This document shows positions 23,671 through 31,981 of a stretch of 64,000 bases of DNA, piece after piece. The DNA is from Nonomuraea polychroma (GTDB lineage: Bacteria > Actinomycetota > Actinomycetes > Streptosporangiales > Streptosporangiaceae): positions 10,195,501-10,259,500 of the forward strand of contig NZ_SAUN01000001.1 of the NCBI RefSeq assembly GCF_004011505.1, written 5' to 3'. Position 1 is the stretch's first letter, and every line of letters begins with the position of its first letter. The notes beneath the pieces were generated by a model. That model was not told the DNA's origin and did no database searches. It saw nothing but the letters and a program-made list of their open reading frames with translations. A program made the translations under genes and the position numbers.

Positions 23671-25488
23671 TCAGGGCTGCGAACCGCCGAAGCCGTCACC
23701 CACGGAGGCGGCCAGGTGGAGAAACGCGTCCCGGGTTCGGGGATGCAGCCTTGCGAGGTCGACCTCCGCGCCCTCTTCCAGGTGGGGGTCGTAGGGTACG
23801 CGGACCACGGAGCGGCAGTGGGCCGCGAAGTGGGCCTCGAGATGGTCGAGGTCCACCGGGGACTTGGGACGGACACTGCACAGCACCACCGTGGCCGCGC
23901 GGACCAGGTCTTCGTGGTGATGGGTGACCAGCCAGTCCAGCGTCGCGGAGGTGGCGCGGGCGCAGTCCACGGCCGGAGAGGTGACCACGACGAGCTGGTC
24001 GGCCAGGTTGAGGACACCGGACATGGCCGAGTGGAGCAGACCGGTACCGCAGTCGGTGATGCAGATCGAGTAGAAGTTCTCGAGGATGGCGGACACCGCC
24101 TGGTAGTCGGCTGCGGTGAATGCCTCGGACACCGACGGATCGCGATCGGACGCGAGGACCTCCAGGCGGGATGGGGCCTGTGAGGTGAAGGCGCGGATGT
24201 CGACGTAGCGCTGGATCATGTCACGCTCGTTGAGCACGTCGCGCACTGTGGCGGTCGTCTCGAGCTCGATCTTGTCCGAGAGGGTCCCACGGTCGGGGTT
24301 GGCGTCGATGGCGATGACCCGGTCACCGCGGACCTCGGCGAGGGTGGCGCCGAGGCAGGCCGTGGTCGTGGTCTTTCCCACACCGCCCTTGAGGCTGAGC
24401 ACGGCGACCCGGTGGTGGGCCGTCGAAATCGGCGTACGGGCGCGGGCGATCAGGTCACGGCGGCGACGCGTCTCGTGAGACTCACCCGGCTTGAACAAAC
24501 CCCCTGTCGATATGTAGAGAAGTCGGCGCCAGCCATAACTGGGTATGTCGCGACTGTTCCCGAGCAGCGATGCGGTGTCGAGACCGTTGTCTGGCGCTTG
24601 CTGCCGGGGAGCGGCGCCGAAGTATGGCCGCGGAGCTGAGCTGTGGCGCGCTTGATACGGCGCCCGAACCGGCTCGGCCACGTCGTCGTCGTTCGCGGAA
24701 GGTGCTTGCTGCTCCGGAGCGGAAGATGTCTCCTGCTCGGACGCCGAAGGCCCGTGGCCGTTCGAGGCCATCACCTCATCCTCGAGAGCCGGCTGAGATG
24801 CCATGTCGTCCTCCTCCTCGGAAGCCGGCCGGGGTGCCTCGTCGGCCGTGATCGGCTCGGCGTCCTCGACGGCCATCTTGGCGCGGTTGTGCTCGCCGCT
24901 GCCGTTGGGAGTGCCATGGGCGCCGGCGTGCATGACCTGGTCACCGTTGTGGTCGGCACCGGCGTGCGCGTGCTCGTCGTCCTCCGCGGCCGACGGCTGG
25001 ACCGGTGTGGGATCCGAGTCGGCCGGCGCGGTGACGCGCTCCGCGGCTTCGGCCGTGGCGTGCGGCTGCTCGAGTGGCTCGTCGTCGGGCTTGGCGTGCG
25101 TCTTGAGTGCGACGGGCTCGGTGGATTCGGCGGACTTGCCCGCCGTGCCGCCACCCTTCTCACCTGGCTCCATGGGAAGGCGAGGTTTGAGCGCGACGCC
25201 GATCAGATCCGTGGAGCTGGTGATCGGGAACATTTGGGCGGGAAGGTGCTTGTACAGGTGCGATACGGGAATCTCTTGCTTGGTGCCGGTGATTGTTCCT
25301 TCTGCGCCATCGAACAGCGGGCGCAAATCTTCAGGAGAGTTCAGGGGGAACGTGAGTTTCCGCATCGCAAGCTTGGTGAACTGTGCCGCAGTCTCGAGTC
25401 CCGGAACGAGGCGAACCGCTTCCAAAAGGAGATTGTAATCTTCCTTCCCCAGCTGGCTCTCGTCATGCCGATCTTCTTGGTCAGCCAT
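23671..25488 (-). CDS. ParA/MinD-like ATPase with long acidic linker (EspI-like)
   Basis: 605 aa from the ATG at 25488, preceded by AGGAAA. Three parts: an N-terminal domain of about 110 aa (LLLEAVRLVPGLETAAQFTK; 'NSPEDLRPLFDGAEGTI'), a low-complexity Ala/Glu/Pro-rich linker (about 115-330), and a C-terminal ParA/MinD ATPase. The ATPase has the deviant Walker A KGGVGKTTT in AVLSLKGGVGKTTTTACLGA, 'VIAIDANPDRGTLSDKI' and a later 'SICITDCGTGLLHSAM'. The segment 'SYGWRRLLYISTGGLFKPGE' before the P-loop is like EspI and similar ATPases of type VII secretion loci. No other ESX gene is nearby, so it may be an orphan. Membrane or nucleoid positioning role inferred. Confidence 0.82.
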   Translation of the reverse strand: MADQEDRHDESQLGKEDYNLLLEAVRLVPGLETAAQFTKLAMRKLTFPLNSPEDLRPLFDGAEGTITGTKQEIPVSHLYKHLPAQMFPITSSTDLIGVALKPRLPMEPGEKGGGTAGKSAESTEPVALKTHAKPDDEPLEQPHATAEAAERVTAPADSDPTPVQPSAAEDDEHAHAGADHNGDQVMHAGAHGTPNGSGEHNRAKMAVEDAEPITADEAPRPASEEEDDMASQPALEDEVMASNGHGPSASEQETSSAPEQQAPSANDDDVAEPVRAPYQARHSSAPRPYFGAAPRQQAPDNGLDTASLLGNSRDIPSYGWRRLLYISTGGLFKPGESHETRRRRDLIARARTPISTAHHRVAVLSLKGGVGKTTTTACLGATLAEVRGDRVIAIDANPDRGTLSDKIELETTATVRDVLNERDMIQRYVDIRAFTSQAPSRLEVLASDRDPSVSEAFTAADYQAVSAILENFYSICITDCGTGLLHSAMSGVLNLADQLVVVTSPAVDCARATSATLDWLVTHHHEDLVRAATVVLCSVRPKSPVDLDHLEAHFAAHCRSVVRVPYDPHLEEGAEVDLARLHPRTRDAFLHLAASVGDGFGGSQP

Positions 25489-25929
25489 GTTATATTTCCT
25501 TTCCGTGCGCCGGGCCTGCTCCGTCGGGCTCAGTCTTGATTGCCTGCACGAGTTCGAAACATAGGTAGGCCCCCTGCTCCGGCTGTCGGCCAAGGGCCGC
25601 TGCATTTGGAGTCCACATAGCTAAAGATCCCCAAGGGCCCTGGGCTCGTTCGGTTTTGGCGATTCCTCAACATTTATTCCGCGTGTTCGGTTGGTTACGC
25701 AGTGTGGCGAGTCAAGAAATCTTCAAGTTTCTTGATATTTCACGACTTGGCAGCGGATGCCACTTGCCGTCCGATTTCCGCTATTTATCGGCCGGTGCAT
25801 GGATTAGCGGCCCAGGCGCTCCCCGCGTTGCCTGCCGCGCTGATTGCCCTGGAGTCGCGTGTGCTCATTCGTCAGGGCGACGCCCACCGTTCATGACCAA
25901 GTAGCAACGGCCCCATAGGTTCTGATCTC
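25489..25929 (+). other. Intergenic stretch without a supported gene
   Basis: 441 bases between two divergent genes, more AT-rich than the surroundings (for example around 25640-25790). Short plus-strand frames are present but have no recognisable family, RBS or codon bias. It should hold the promoters of both the ParA-like ATPase and the Tat-exported protein; I could not place convincing -35/-10 pairs. Confidence 0.6.
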
Positions 25930-26967
25930 GTGAAGTTCGATGACAGATCGCTTGTTACCCGCCGTTCCCTGCTCGGCGGCACCCTCTCCGCGGCGGGCCT
26001 CGCTGCTCTGGGTGGTGCCGCCCATGCGGCGGACCGGTCGAGCGCGAGAGCGCCCCGTGTCCTGATCGCCACGAACGAGCCATGGGGCACCTACCACGTG
26101 GCCCCACTGCTACCCGAGGCACGTCGCCGAGGCTGGGAGGTCGTGCAGTTGGTGCCCGACCTGTCCGGGATCAAGCCGGGTGATCCGGTCCCGGTGGCGA
26201 CCCCGGACCGCATTCCGCCGGCCGACCTGCTCGTGGTGACGGGCGCGGGAGACTGGCCCGCGGACTGCGCCGCTCAGCTGCCCGAGCTGCCGATGATCGC
26301 CAGCTCGCTCGCGTACCAGCTGCCCGTCGAGGCGCCCCGCGCGGCGGAGTTCCGCTCGCGGCTCAGGGCGATCACCGCGTCCTCTCCGGCCGAGGCGAAG
26401 GTGTTCGACGACTACCTGGGCACGCGCAGCCCCATCACGGTCGTCGGCACGCCGCAGACCGACGATCTGCCCCGGCACACCCCCGAACCCGGCACCGTCC
26501 TGGTCCTCACCAGCGTCACCAAGTCCAGCCAGACCGGCGGCTCGGCCCCGGGCACCGAGCTGCTCCTGGCCGCCGCCGAGCGGCTCGCGGCGGCGGGCAA
26601 GCACATCCTGGTGGGCCTGCACCCGCGCGAGGACCGCTCGTTGTGGGAGCGGTACGAGATCAGCTCCGTCCCGTCGGTCCAGGCGTCGGCGCGGGCCGAG
26701 GCCGCCATCGGCATCCCGGGCACGGTCTTCCCGGTCGTGGCCGCCGTGGGCGTACCGCTGGTGGGCTGCACGGATCCGCGCCTGCGGATCCCCGGCTACC
26801 TGCTGAGTGTGTGCTCCCACACGATCACCGGTCCGGACGACGCGGTGACCGCCGTGGCGCAAGCCAAGCCGGTCTCACGCGACGTGCTGTACGAGGCCGT
26901 CGGCCCCATCGGTGGCTCGGCCCGCAGGTTGCTGAAGGTGTGGCGCAAGGCAGGTGTCCGGGTCTGA
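25930..26967 (+). CDS. Tat-exported hypothetical protein with glycosyltransferase-like fold
   Basis: 345 aa from a GTG. Twin-arginine signal: VTRRSLLGGTLSAAGLAALG followed by AHAAD. The mature part resembles a GT-B/CDP-glycerol transferase-like Rossmann layout: 'PRVLIATNEPWGTYHVAPLL', 'ADLLVVTGAGDWPAD', 'PGTVLVLTSVTKSSQTGG', 'GKHILVGLHPREDRSLWERY' and 'AEAAIGIPGTVFPVVAAVGV'. A Tat signal on such a fold is odd, since sugar-nucleotide donors are cytoplasmic; it may be a non-enzymatic binding protein. I do not recognise a named family. Confidence 0.65.
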   Translation: MKFDDRSLVTRRSLLGGTLSAAGLAALGGAAHAADRSSARAPRVLIATNEPWGTYHVAPLLPEARRRGWEVVQLVPDLSGIKPGDPVPVATPDRIPPADLLVVTGAGDWPADCAAQLPELPMIASSLAYQLPVEAPRAAEFRSRLRAITASSPAEAKVFDDYLGTRSPITVVGTPQTDDLPRHTPEPGTVLVLTSVTKSSQTGGSAPGTELLLAAAERLAAAGKHILVGLHPREDRSLWERYEISSVPSVQASARAEAAIGIPGTVFPVVAAVGVPLVGCTDPRLRIPGYLLSVCSHTITGPDDAVTAVAQAKPVSRDVLYEAVGPIGGSARRLLKVWRKAGVRV

Positions 26968-27143
26968 CACACGTGTCCGCCAGTTGAGGGGGCGCCCGAC
27001 TATGGGCGGCAGGTAGTATCTTGATTTCGGTTCTCGGGGGTGCTGAGGCATACTGCTGGGAGGCACCCCGCTCGATCAGGTGAGTTACGAAACTGCTCCC
27101 TGCGTCGGGTATCCTCTACAGGCCGGGTCCATACCGGCTCAAA

Positions 27144-27217
27144 GGCGGAGTAGCTCAGTCAGGCAGAGCAAACGGCTCATAATCGTTGTGTCGCCGGTTC
27201 AAGTCCGGCCTCCGCTA
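27144..27217 (+). tRNA. tRNA-Met (elongator-type, anticodon CAU)
   Basis: 74 bases without CCA. Acceptor GGCGGAG pairs with CTCCGCT (first pair G-U), discriminator A. Anticodon stem AACGG/TCGTT encloses CTCATAA, anticodon CAT. T arm GCCGGTTCAAGTCCGGC. The G1-U72 pair and position next to rpmG fit the elongator tRNA of actinomycetes; a CAU isoleucine tRNA cannot be fully excluded. Confidence 0.93.
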
Positions 27218-27287
27218 CTGCCCAAACCCAGGTCGACCACCTGGGCATGGGCGTGTCCATGTCCCGAACGTAGAAAGGCACTCCCAA

Positions 27288-27452
27288 GTGGCTGCCACCG
27301 ACGTTAGGCCGAAGATCACGCTGGCCTGCCAGGAGTGCAAGCACCGCAACTACATCACGCGGAAGAACCGGCGTAACGACCCGGATCGGCTTGAGCTGAA
27401 GAAGTACTGCCCCAACTGCCGCACGCACCGCGCGCACCGCGAGACTCGATAG
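27288..27452 (+). CDS. rpmG: 50S ribosomal protein L33
   Basis: 54 aa from a GTG with GAAAGG upstream. MAATDVRPKITLACQECKHR then NYITRKNRRNDPDRLELKKY is the L33 signature. Both zinc-ribbon cysteine pairs are present (CQEC and CPNC), so this is the zinc-binding C+ form. It binds 23S rRNA near the E site. Placed between tRNA-Met and the hadA-like gene, the usual actinobacterial order. Confidence 0.97.
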   Translation: MAATDVRPKITLACQECKHRNYITRKNRRNDPDRLELKKYCPNCRTHRAHRETR

Positions 27453-27490
27453 CTCTCCAGGGCGACTTCTTCCCTCCTTCATATCGCGCG

Positions 27491-27518
27491 ACCGGCGTCC
27501 TGGCGTGGGCGCCGGTTT
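27491..27518 (+). terminator. Terminator after rpmG
   Basis: ACCGGCG (27491-27497) pairs with CGCCGGT (27510-27516) followed by TT. It lies about 40 bases after the rpmG stop. A second GC-only hairpin follows at 27569-27590 (GCGCGCC/GGCGCGC). Confidence 0.6.
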
Positions 27519-27684
27519 GTCGTGTCTGTGCCCCGGGTGCCCGCCTCACCACGCGGATGGTCAAGCGTGCGCGCCGTAACGGCGGCGCGCCACTGACCGG
27601 TCAGAGGGCGTTTCCCTGGACTGACGCTCGCCGGCGACGGCGGTTGGCCGGCTACGGCAACGCGTAAAGACCGGGTGTGAAACC

Positions 27685-27838
27685 GGAGTACGGCGGGGCC
27701 GGGAGTACGGCGGGGCCGGGAGAGCCGCGGGGAAGCACGGCGAGGCCGAGGATGGCGGGGCCGGGAGAGCCGCGGGGGAAGCACGGCGACACCGAGGACG
27801 GCGGGGGAGCACGGCGGGGCCGGAAGAAACGGCGGCCG
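27685..27838 (+). repeat. G-rich nested tandem repeats
   Basis: Two exact 17-bp copies of GGAGTACGGCGGGGCCG (27685-27718) run into a second repeat with a period of about 45 bp: GGCGGGGCCGGGAGAGCCGC begins at 27709 and 27754, and a partial copy near 27799. The plus strand has many GGGG/GGG tracts and almost no C-rich stretches, so G-quadruplex formation is possible. It occupies most of the otherwise gene-free 490 bases between rpmG and the hadA-like gene. Short frames across it show only repeat-derived composition. Confidence 0.7.
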
Positions 27839-27944
27839 GAAGAACCAAGCGCGGCGGCGCAAAAACGCGGTCATCACTGACGACAGCCGAACCTTGTTCT
27901 GTTAACGTCGGCCTCAGCAGCGGACATTGCGCGAGGGAGCAGTG

Positions 27945-28394
27945 ATGGCCTTGAACCGTGACTTCGTGGGCAGGACCTATCCGCCCAGCGCCCCCTACGA
28001 GGTCAGCCGGGTGAAGATCAGGGAGTTCGCGGCCGCGATCGGCGACGCCAACCCGATCTACCGCGACACAGAGGCCGCCCAGGCCGCCGGATACCCCGAC
28101 GTGATCGCGCCGCCGACGTTCCCCATCGTGTTCAGCCTCCAGAGCGGCGGTGAGGCGCTGGCGGATCCCGATCTCGGCCTCAACTTCGCCATGGTCGTCC
28201 ACGGCGAGCAGCGTTTCGAGTACGCACGCCCCGTCTACGCCGGCGATCAGCTGGTCAGCACCGCCACGATCACCGACATCCGGACCGCCGGGCGCAACGA
28301 GCTGCTGACGGTGCGCAGCGAGGTGACGACCGTCGAGGGGGAGCCGGTCTGCGTCACCTACAACACGATCGTCGAGCGCGGAGGGGCCGGCTGA
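27945..28394 (+). CDS. hadA: MaoC-like dehydratase, N-terminal (HadA-like) subunit
   Basis: 149 aa with a GAGGGAG ribosome binding site before the ATG at 27945. 'SAPYEVSRVKIREFAAAIGD' then 'ANPIYRD' and 'VIAPPTFPIVF' fit the HadA/FAS1-type dehydratase half with hot-dog fold. It lacks the catalytic His of the hydratase motif, which is carried by the partner subunit. The stop and the next ATG overlap (TGATG), so the heterodimer is co-translated. Role: (3R)-hydroxyacyl-ACP dehydration in fatty-acid elongation, by analogy with the mycobacterial HadAB genes, which are also next to rpmG. Confidence 0.85.
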   Translation: MALNRDFVGRTYPPSAPYEVSRVKIREFAAAIGDANPIYRDTEAAQAAGYPDVIAPPTFPIVFSLQSGGEALADPDLGLNFAMVVHGEQRFEYARPVYAGDQLVSTATITDIRTAGRNELLTVRSEVTTVEGEPVCVTYNTIVERGGAG

Positions 28395-28822
28395 TGGGCG
28401 CCAAGGTGAACTACGACGAGGTCGAGGTCGGGCAGGAGCTCCCGGCCGTGGACTACAACGTGCGCAGGCTCAACCTGGTGATGTACGCGGGAGCCTCCGG
28501 GGACTTCAACCAGATCCACTGGAACGAGCGGTTCGCCAAGATGGTCGGGCTGCCTGACGTGATCGCGCACGGGATGTACACGATGGCGCAGGCCGGGCGG
28601 TTCGTCACCGACTGGGTGGGGGATCCCGGCGCGGTGGTGGACTTCGGGGTGCGGTTCTCGTCGATGGTGGTCGTGCCCGACGACGACCAAGGGGCGACGA
28701 TCTCGGTGAGCGGGGTCGTGGAGGAGAAGCTCGAGGACAAGCGGGTGGTCATCGCTCTGACGGCCAGGTCGGGCGAGGCCAAGGTGCTGTCCAAAGCTCG
28801 TGCGGTGGTCCAACTGTCCTGA
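28394..28822 (+). CDS. hadB: MaoC-like dehydratase, catalytic (HadB-like) subunit
   Basis: 142 aa. The hydratase-2 motif is clear: 'YAGASGDFNQIHWNERFAKM' with catalytic Asp and His, followed by VIAHGMYTM. 'VVDFGVRFSSMVVVPDD' supplies the hot-dog strand. Together with the overlapping upstream subunit it should dehydrate 3-hydroxyacyl-ACP. A third subunit (HadC) is not seen in the window. Confidence 0.88.
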   Translation: MGAKVNYDEVEVGQELPAVDYNVRRLNLVMYAGASGDFNQIHWNERFAKMVGLPDVIAHGMYTMAQAGRFVTDWVGDPGAVVDFGVRFSSMVVVPDDDQGATISVSGVVEEKLEDKRVVIALTARSGEAKVLSKARAVVQLS

Positions 28823-28945
28823 CGCGAGGTCGAGGGCCCTGCTGTCGTGAGGCTGAGGTCCCGGGCGTGACACCTGATGACAGGTCGGGCCCGCCGTCGT
28901 GATGGGTGATGATATGTCGGGCGGCTCTCGGGTACCCGTGTGCCT

Positions 28946-29992
28946 ATGACTGAAGCTGCGCGACAGGTATGGCCCACGGTCCGGTCGATCCCCGTCTCCG
29001 CCGTGACCGACGCCAAACCGCCCGGGCGGCTCCGTCCCGCCCGGTTGGAGCAGGTGGCGGGCAGCTCGGGAACCGGACGGGACACCACGGGCGGCGGCAC
29101 CGCGACCGGTGTGGGGACGGCCGGGGCCAAGCCGAGCGCCGGCTCCGCGGGCTCCGGTACGCACGCCCGTGCCAACCCCGCCGCCGAGCTGGGCTTCTCT
29201 GGTGACCCCGGCCAGCACGGCGACGCGGGCGACGGCATGCTGCACGCCCAGCGCGCCTGGGACGGCACCCTGGCCACGAACCGTCTCGACAACCTGGGCG
29301 TCAACGCCGAGCGGCAGCGGTTGGAGATCAAGGACGTCACGGCAGCCGTGGCCCTGCTCGTCGACGGCTGGCCCGCTGACGTGCGTGCCTGCGTCCAGTC
29401 GGTGATCGACCACACCGACGTGTCGGTGCTGGCGCTCGACCTGGGCAACCTCGACGGCGCCGGTGACGTGCTGGACGACCTGGCCGACCGGTACCCGGAC
29501 CGCGTCGCCGTCTGGCGCGTGGCCGAGCGGCCGCACTGGCGCGGAGGCACGGCGACCTGGGGCGAGAGCCGGGCCAAACTGCTGCGGTTGGACGAGTCGG
29601 ACGTCCACGTGCTGATGGAGACGTCGATCGTGCTCCGCGGCGACGCGCTGACGCCGCTGGTCGCGGCCGTCGCGGAAGGGGCGGTGGCCGCCGGGTGGCG
29701 GGGCGTGGACCCTGCCGACGGGCGTGAGGCCGGCCCGGGCAGGGTGCCGGCGCTGACCGGCGACCTCATGGCGGTACGCCGATCGGCCGCCCTCGGCGCG
29801 CTGCCCGAGGACGCCAACTACGGCCGCAACGCGGACCTGGAGCTGTCGCTCGGGCTGCGTGGCGAGCTGGTCGTGCCGCAGGGGACGCTGCCGGTGGAGC
29901 GGCTCGGCACGCATGACGTTCCGGCCGACTACCGGGAGCGGGAGTCGCAGCGCAACTATGACGGGGTGCTGCGCATGCTGAGCGCCTCCTAA
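28946..29992 (+). CDS. Glycosyltransferase family 2-like protein
   Basis: 348 aa from the ATG at 28946 (GTG two codons upstream possible). A low-complexity Gly/Thr/Ala-rich region (about residues 25-75) precedes a GT2-like fold: 'VTAAVALLVDGWPADVRACV' and 'QSVIDHTDVSVLALDLGN' match the first beta-alpha-beta of GT-A enzymes, and 'VHVLMETSIVLRGDALTPLV' takes the place of the metal-binding DXD strand, but here it is 'METS', not DXD. It may be inactive or use another metal site. It lies between the hadAB-like pair and murB. Confidence 0.65.
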   Translation: MTEAARQVWPTVRSIPVSAVTDAKPPGRLRPARLEQVAGSSGTGRDTTGGGTATGVGTAGAKPSAGSAGSGTHARANPAAELGFSGDPGQHGDAGDGMLHAQRAWDGTLATNRLDNLGVNAERQRLEIKDVTAAVALLVDGWPADVRACVQSVIDHTDVSVLALDLGNLDGAGDVLDDLADRYPDRVAVWRVAERPHWRGGTATWGESRAKLLRLDESDVHVLMETSIVLRGDALTPLVAAVAEGAVAAGWRGVDPADGREAGPGRVPALTGDLMAVRRSAALGALPEDANYGRNADLELSLGLRGELVVPQGTLPVERLGTHDVPADYRERESQRNYDGVLRMLSAS

Positions 29993-30003
29993 GCTAGGTG
30001 CCC

Positions 30004-31041
30004 ATGGAAATGCTCGCGCCGTACACGACGCTGCGCCTGGGCGGTCCCGCCCGCGAATTCGCCGAAGCGACCACGGCGGAGCAGCTCGTGTCCCTGATAG
30101 CCGAGGCCGACAGGACCGCGATGCCCACGCTGGTGCTGGGCGGGGGCAGCAACGTCGTCGTGTCCGACGCGGGATTCGACGGGCTCGTCATCAAGGTCGC
30201 GACCCGCGGTGTGTCCGCTACCCGTGACGGCGATGAGGTGCTGGTCACGGTCGAAGCGGGCGAGGACTGGGATCCGTTCGTGGCCCGCGCGGTGGCGGAG
30301 GGCTGGTCGGGCATCGAATGCATGTCCGGCATCCCCGGGCAAGTGGGCTCCACGCCGATCCAGAACGTCGGCGCGTACGGGCAGGAGGTCTCCCAGACCG
30401 TCCGGTGCGTGCGTGCTTACGATCGCCGCACGCGGCAGGTGGTGGATCTGGAGGCGCGGCAGTGCGGGTTCTCCTACCGGGGCAGTGCCTTCAAGCGCGA
30501 TCTGGCGCGGTATGTGGTGCTGGCGGTGACGTACGCGCTGGATATTTCTGAAATGTCCGGACCTGTGGCGTACCAGGAGCTGGCCGGGCGGCTGCAGGTC
30601 GAGCTCGGCGGCCGGGTGCCGCTGGCGCAGGCTCGTGAGGCCGTCCTGGGCTTGCGGCGCGGCAAGGGCATGGTGCTCGATCCGGACGATCCTGACACGC
30701 GCAGCGTCGGCTCGTTCTTCACCAACCCGATCCTGACCGCCGAAGAGGCGGCGGAGCTGGCGACGCGGGCGCCCGACCATCCGCGGTGGGAGATGCCCGA
30801 CGGGTCGCTCAAGGTGCCGGCCGCGTGGCTGATCGAGCAGGCGGGCTTTCCGAAGGGATACGAGCGCGGGCCCGTACGCATCTCCACCAAGCACACCCTC
30901 GCCCTGACCAACCCGACGTGCGCCGCCACCACCGCCGACCTGCTCGCGCTGGCGCGTGAGGTGCGGGACGGAGTGCGGGAGAAGTTCGGGGTCACGCTCG
31001 TCAACGAGCCGGTGCTCGTCGGCTGCGCCCTGGGCGAGTAA
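30004..31041 (+). CDS. murB: UDP-N-acetylenolpyruvoylglucosamine reductase
   Basis: 345 aa. Motifs: LRLGGPAREF, FAD-binding LVLGGGSNVVVSD, 'GIECMSGIPGQVGSTPIQNV' then GAYGQE, the proton-donor Ser in SVGSFFTNP, and the late 'AWLIEQAGFPKGY'. The Tyr of 'FSYRGSAFK' fits the type I enzyme. It reduces enolpyruvyl-UDP-GlcNAc to UDP-MurNAc with NADPH in the cytoplasm, an essential step of peptidoglycan synthesis. The ATG at 30004 is used; a GTG two codons earlier is possible. Confidence 0.95.
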   Translation: MEMLAPYTTLRLGGPAREFAEATTAEQLVSLIAEADRTAMPTLVLGGGSNVVVSDAGFDGLVIKVATRGVSATRDGDEVLVTVEAGEDWDPFVARAVAEGWSGIECMSGIPGQVGSTPIQNVGAYGQEVSQTVRCVRAYDRRTRQVVDLEARQCGFSYRGSAFKRDLARYVVLAVTYALDISEMSGPVAYQELAGRLQVELGGRVPLAQAREAVLGLRRGKGMVLDPDDPDTRSVGSFFTNPILTAEEAAELATRAPDHPRWEMPDGSLKVPAAWLIEQAGFPKGYERGPVRISTKHTLALTNPTCAATTADLLALAREVRDGVREKFGVTLVNEPVLVGCALGE

Positions 31042-31104
31042 CCCGACGCGACCGGACCCTTCGGGAATAGGCATCCGTTCTGGGCTGTTATGGTGAGTCG
31101 GAAT

Positions 31105-31200
31105 TGCCGAGGGGGAGTAGTCCCAATCGTGTGATCGACATACTGGCGCGTACGCGCGCCCGGTCACGCGGGCCTTGACGGGCGGACGAGACCTTCGGCC
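31105..31200 (+). promoter_or_regulatory. yybP-ykoY manganese riboswitch
   Basis: The two conserved loop regions are present in order: GGGGGAGTAG (31111-31120) with GATCGACATACTGGCGCG (31133-31150), and GGCCTTGACGG (31171-31181) with GAGACCTTCGGC (31188-31199). Closing stem GCCGAGG (31106-31112) with CCTTCGGC (31192-31199), one bulge. It lies about 100 bases upstream of a GDT1-type Mn exporter, the expected partner. Mn2+ binding should raise expression. Confidence 0.88.
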
Positions 31201-31295
31201 TGGCAGTCGTATGGATCAAGACGCTGCCGGGCCGAAGTCGTGCCCGAAAACTCCCCGGGTGCCTGCTTGCGGTCCGGTTGCGCGGAAGAGGACCG

Positions 31296-31862
31296 TTGGA
31301 AGCGTTCTGGATCAGCCTCGCCGTCATCTTCGTGGCCGAGCTCGGTGACAAGAGCCAGCTCATGGCGATGACGTTCGCGACCCGTTTCAAGACCTGGCCC
31401 GTGCTCCTGGGCATCACGATCGCCACCACCGTCGTGCATCTGGTGAGTGTGGCCGTAGGCGGCCTCATCGGGGACGCGCTGCCGACGACCGCGATCTCGG
31501 TGGTGGCCGGGCTGGCCTTCCTCGGGTTCGCCGTGTGGACGTTGCGCGGTGACGAGCTGACCGAGGAGGAGTCGCGCAAGGCCCAGCGCACCACCAGGAA
31601 CGCCCTGATCGCGGTCACCGTGGCGTTCTTCCTGAGCGAGCTGGGCGACAAGACGATGCTGGCCACGATCGCGTTGGCGACGCAGTACGGCTGGGTCGGC
31701 ACCTGGATCGGCTCGACCGTCGGCATGGTCGCGGCCGACGCCCTGGCCATCCTCGTCGGCCGCCTGCTCGGCAAGCACCTCCCCGAGAAGGTCATCCGGT
31801 ACGGTGCCGCCGCCGCCTTCGCCCTCTTCGGCGTGGTGCTGCTGGGCGAGGCGATCCTGTAG
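31296..31862 (+). CDS. TMEM165/GDT1 (UPF0016) family manganese exporter
   Basis: 188 aa from the TTG at 31296, with GGAAGAGGA five bases upstream; an in-frame TTG at 31278 is less likely. Six predicted membrane helices with the two family signatures E-x-G-D-K-S/T: AELGDKSQLMAM and SELGDKTMLATI. The two halves are related by inverted duplication. These proteins export Mn2+ (or Ca2+) against protons. The upstream Mn riboswitch supports manganese efflux. Confidence 0.93.
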   Translation: MEAFWISLAVIFVAELGDKSQLMAMTFATRFKTWPVLLGITIATTVVHLVSVAVGGLIGDALPTTAISVVAGLAFLGFAVWTLRGDELTEEESRKAQRTTRNALIAVTVAFFLSELGDKTMLATIALATQYGWVGTWIGSTVGMVAADALAILVGRLLGKHLPEKVIRYGAAAAFALFGVVLLGEAIL

Positions 31863-31981
31863 ACGCCGGAGGCTCGTCCGGGAGCCATGCTCTTATCGTG
31901 GCCGATGTTCGTTCCCCGCTTCGCCGAGGTCCTCGGCTTCGGCACGGGCGCGAACGCTCGTGGGAGGAGATGATCGGAGAC

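Noticed and set aside
25656..25904. Plus-strand frames of 64-82 codons in the AT-richer gap
   Set aside because: No RBS, recognisable family or codon bias; the two frames overlap each other.
27593..27604. 12-bp palindrome CTGACCGGTCAG after rpmG as an operator
   Set aside because: A single short palindrome far from any start and close to terminator hairpins; too little support.
27677..27880. Basic 67-aa protein frame in the G-rich repeat region
   Set aside because: Its sequence is just a translation of the nucleotide repeats, has no RBS and no family features.
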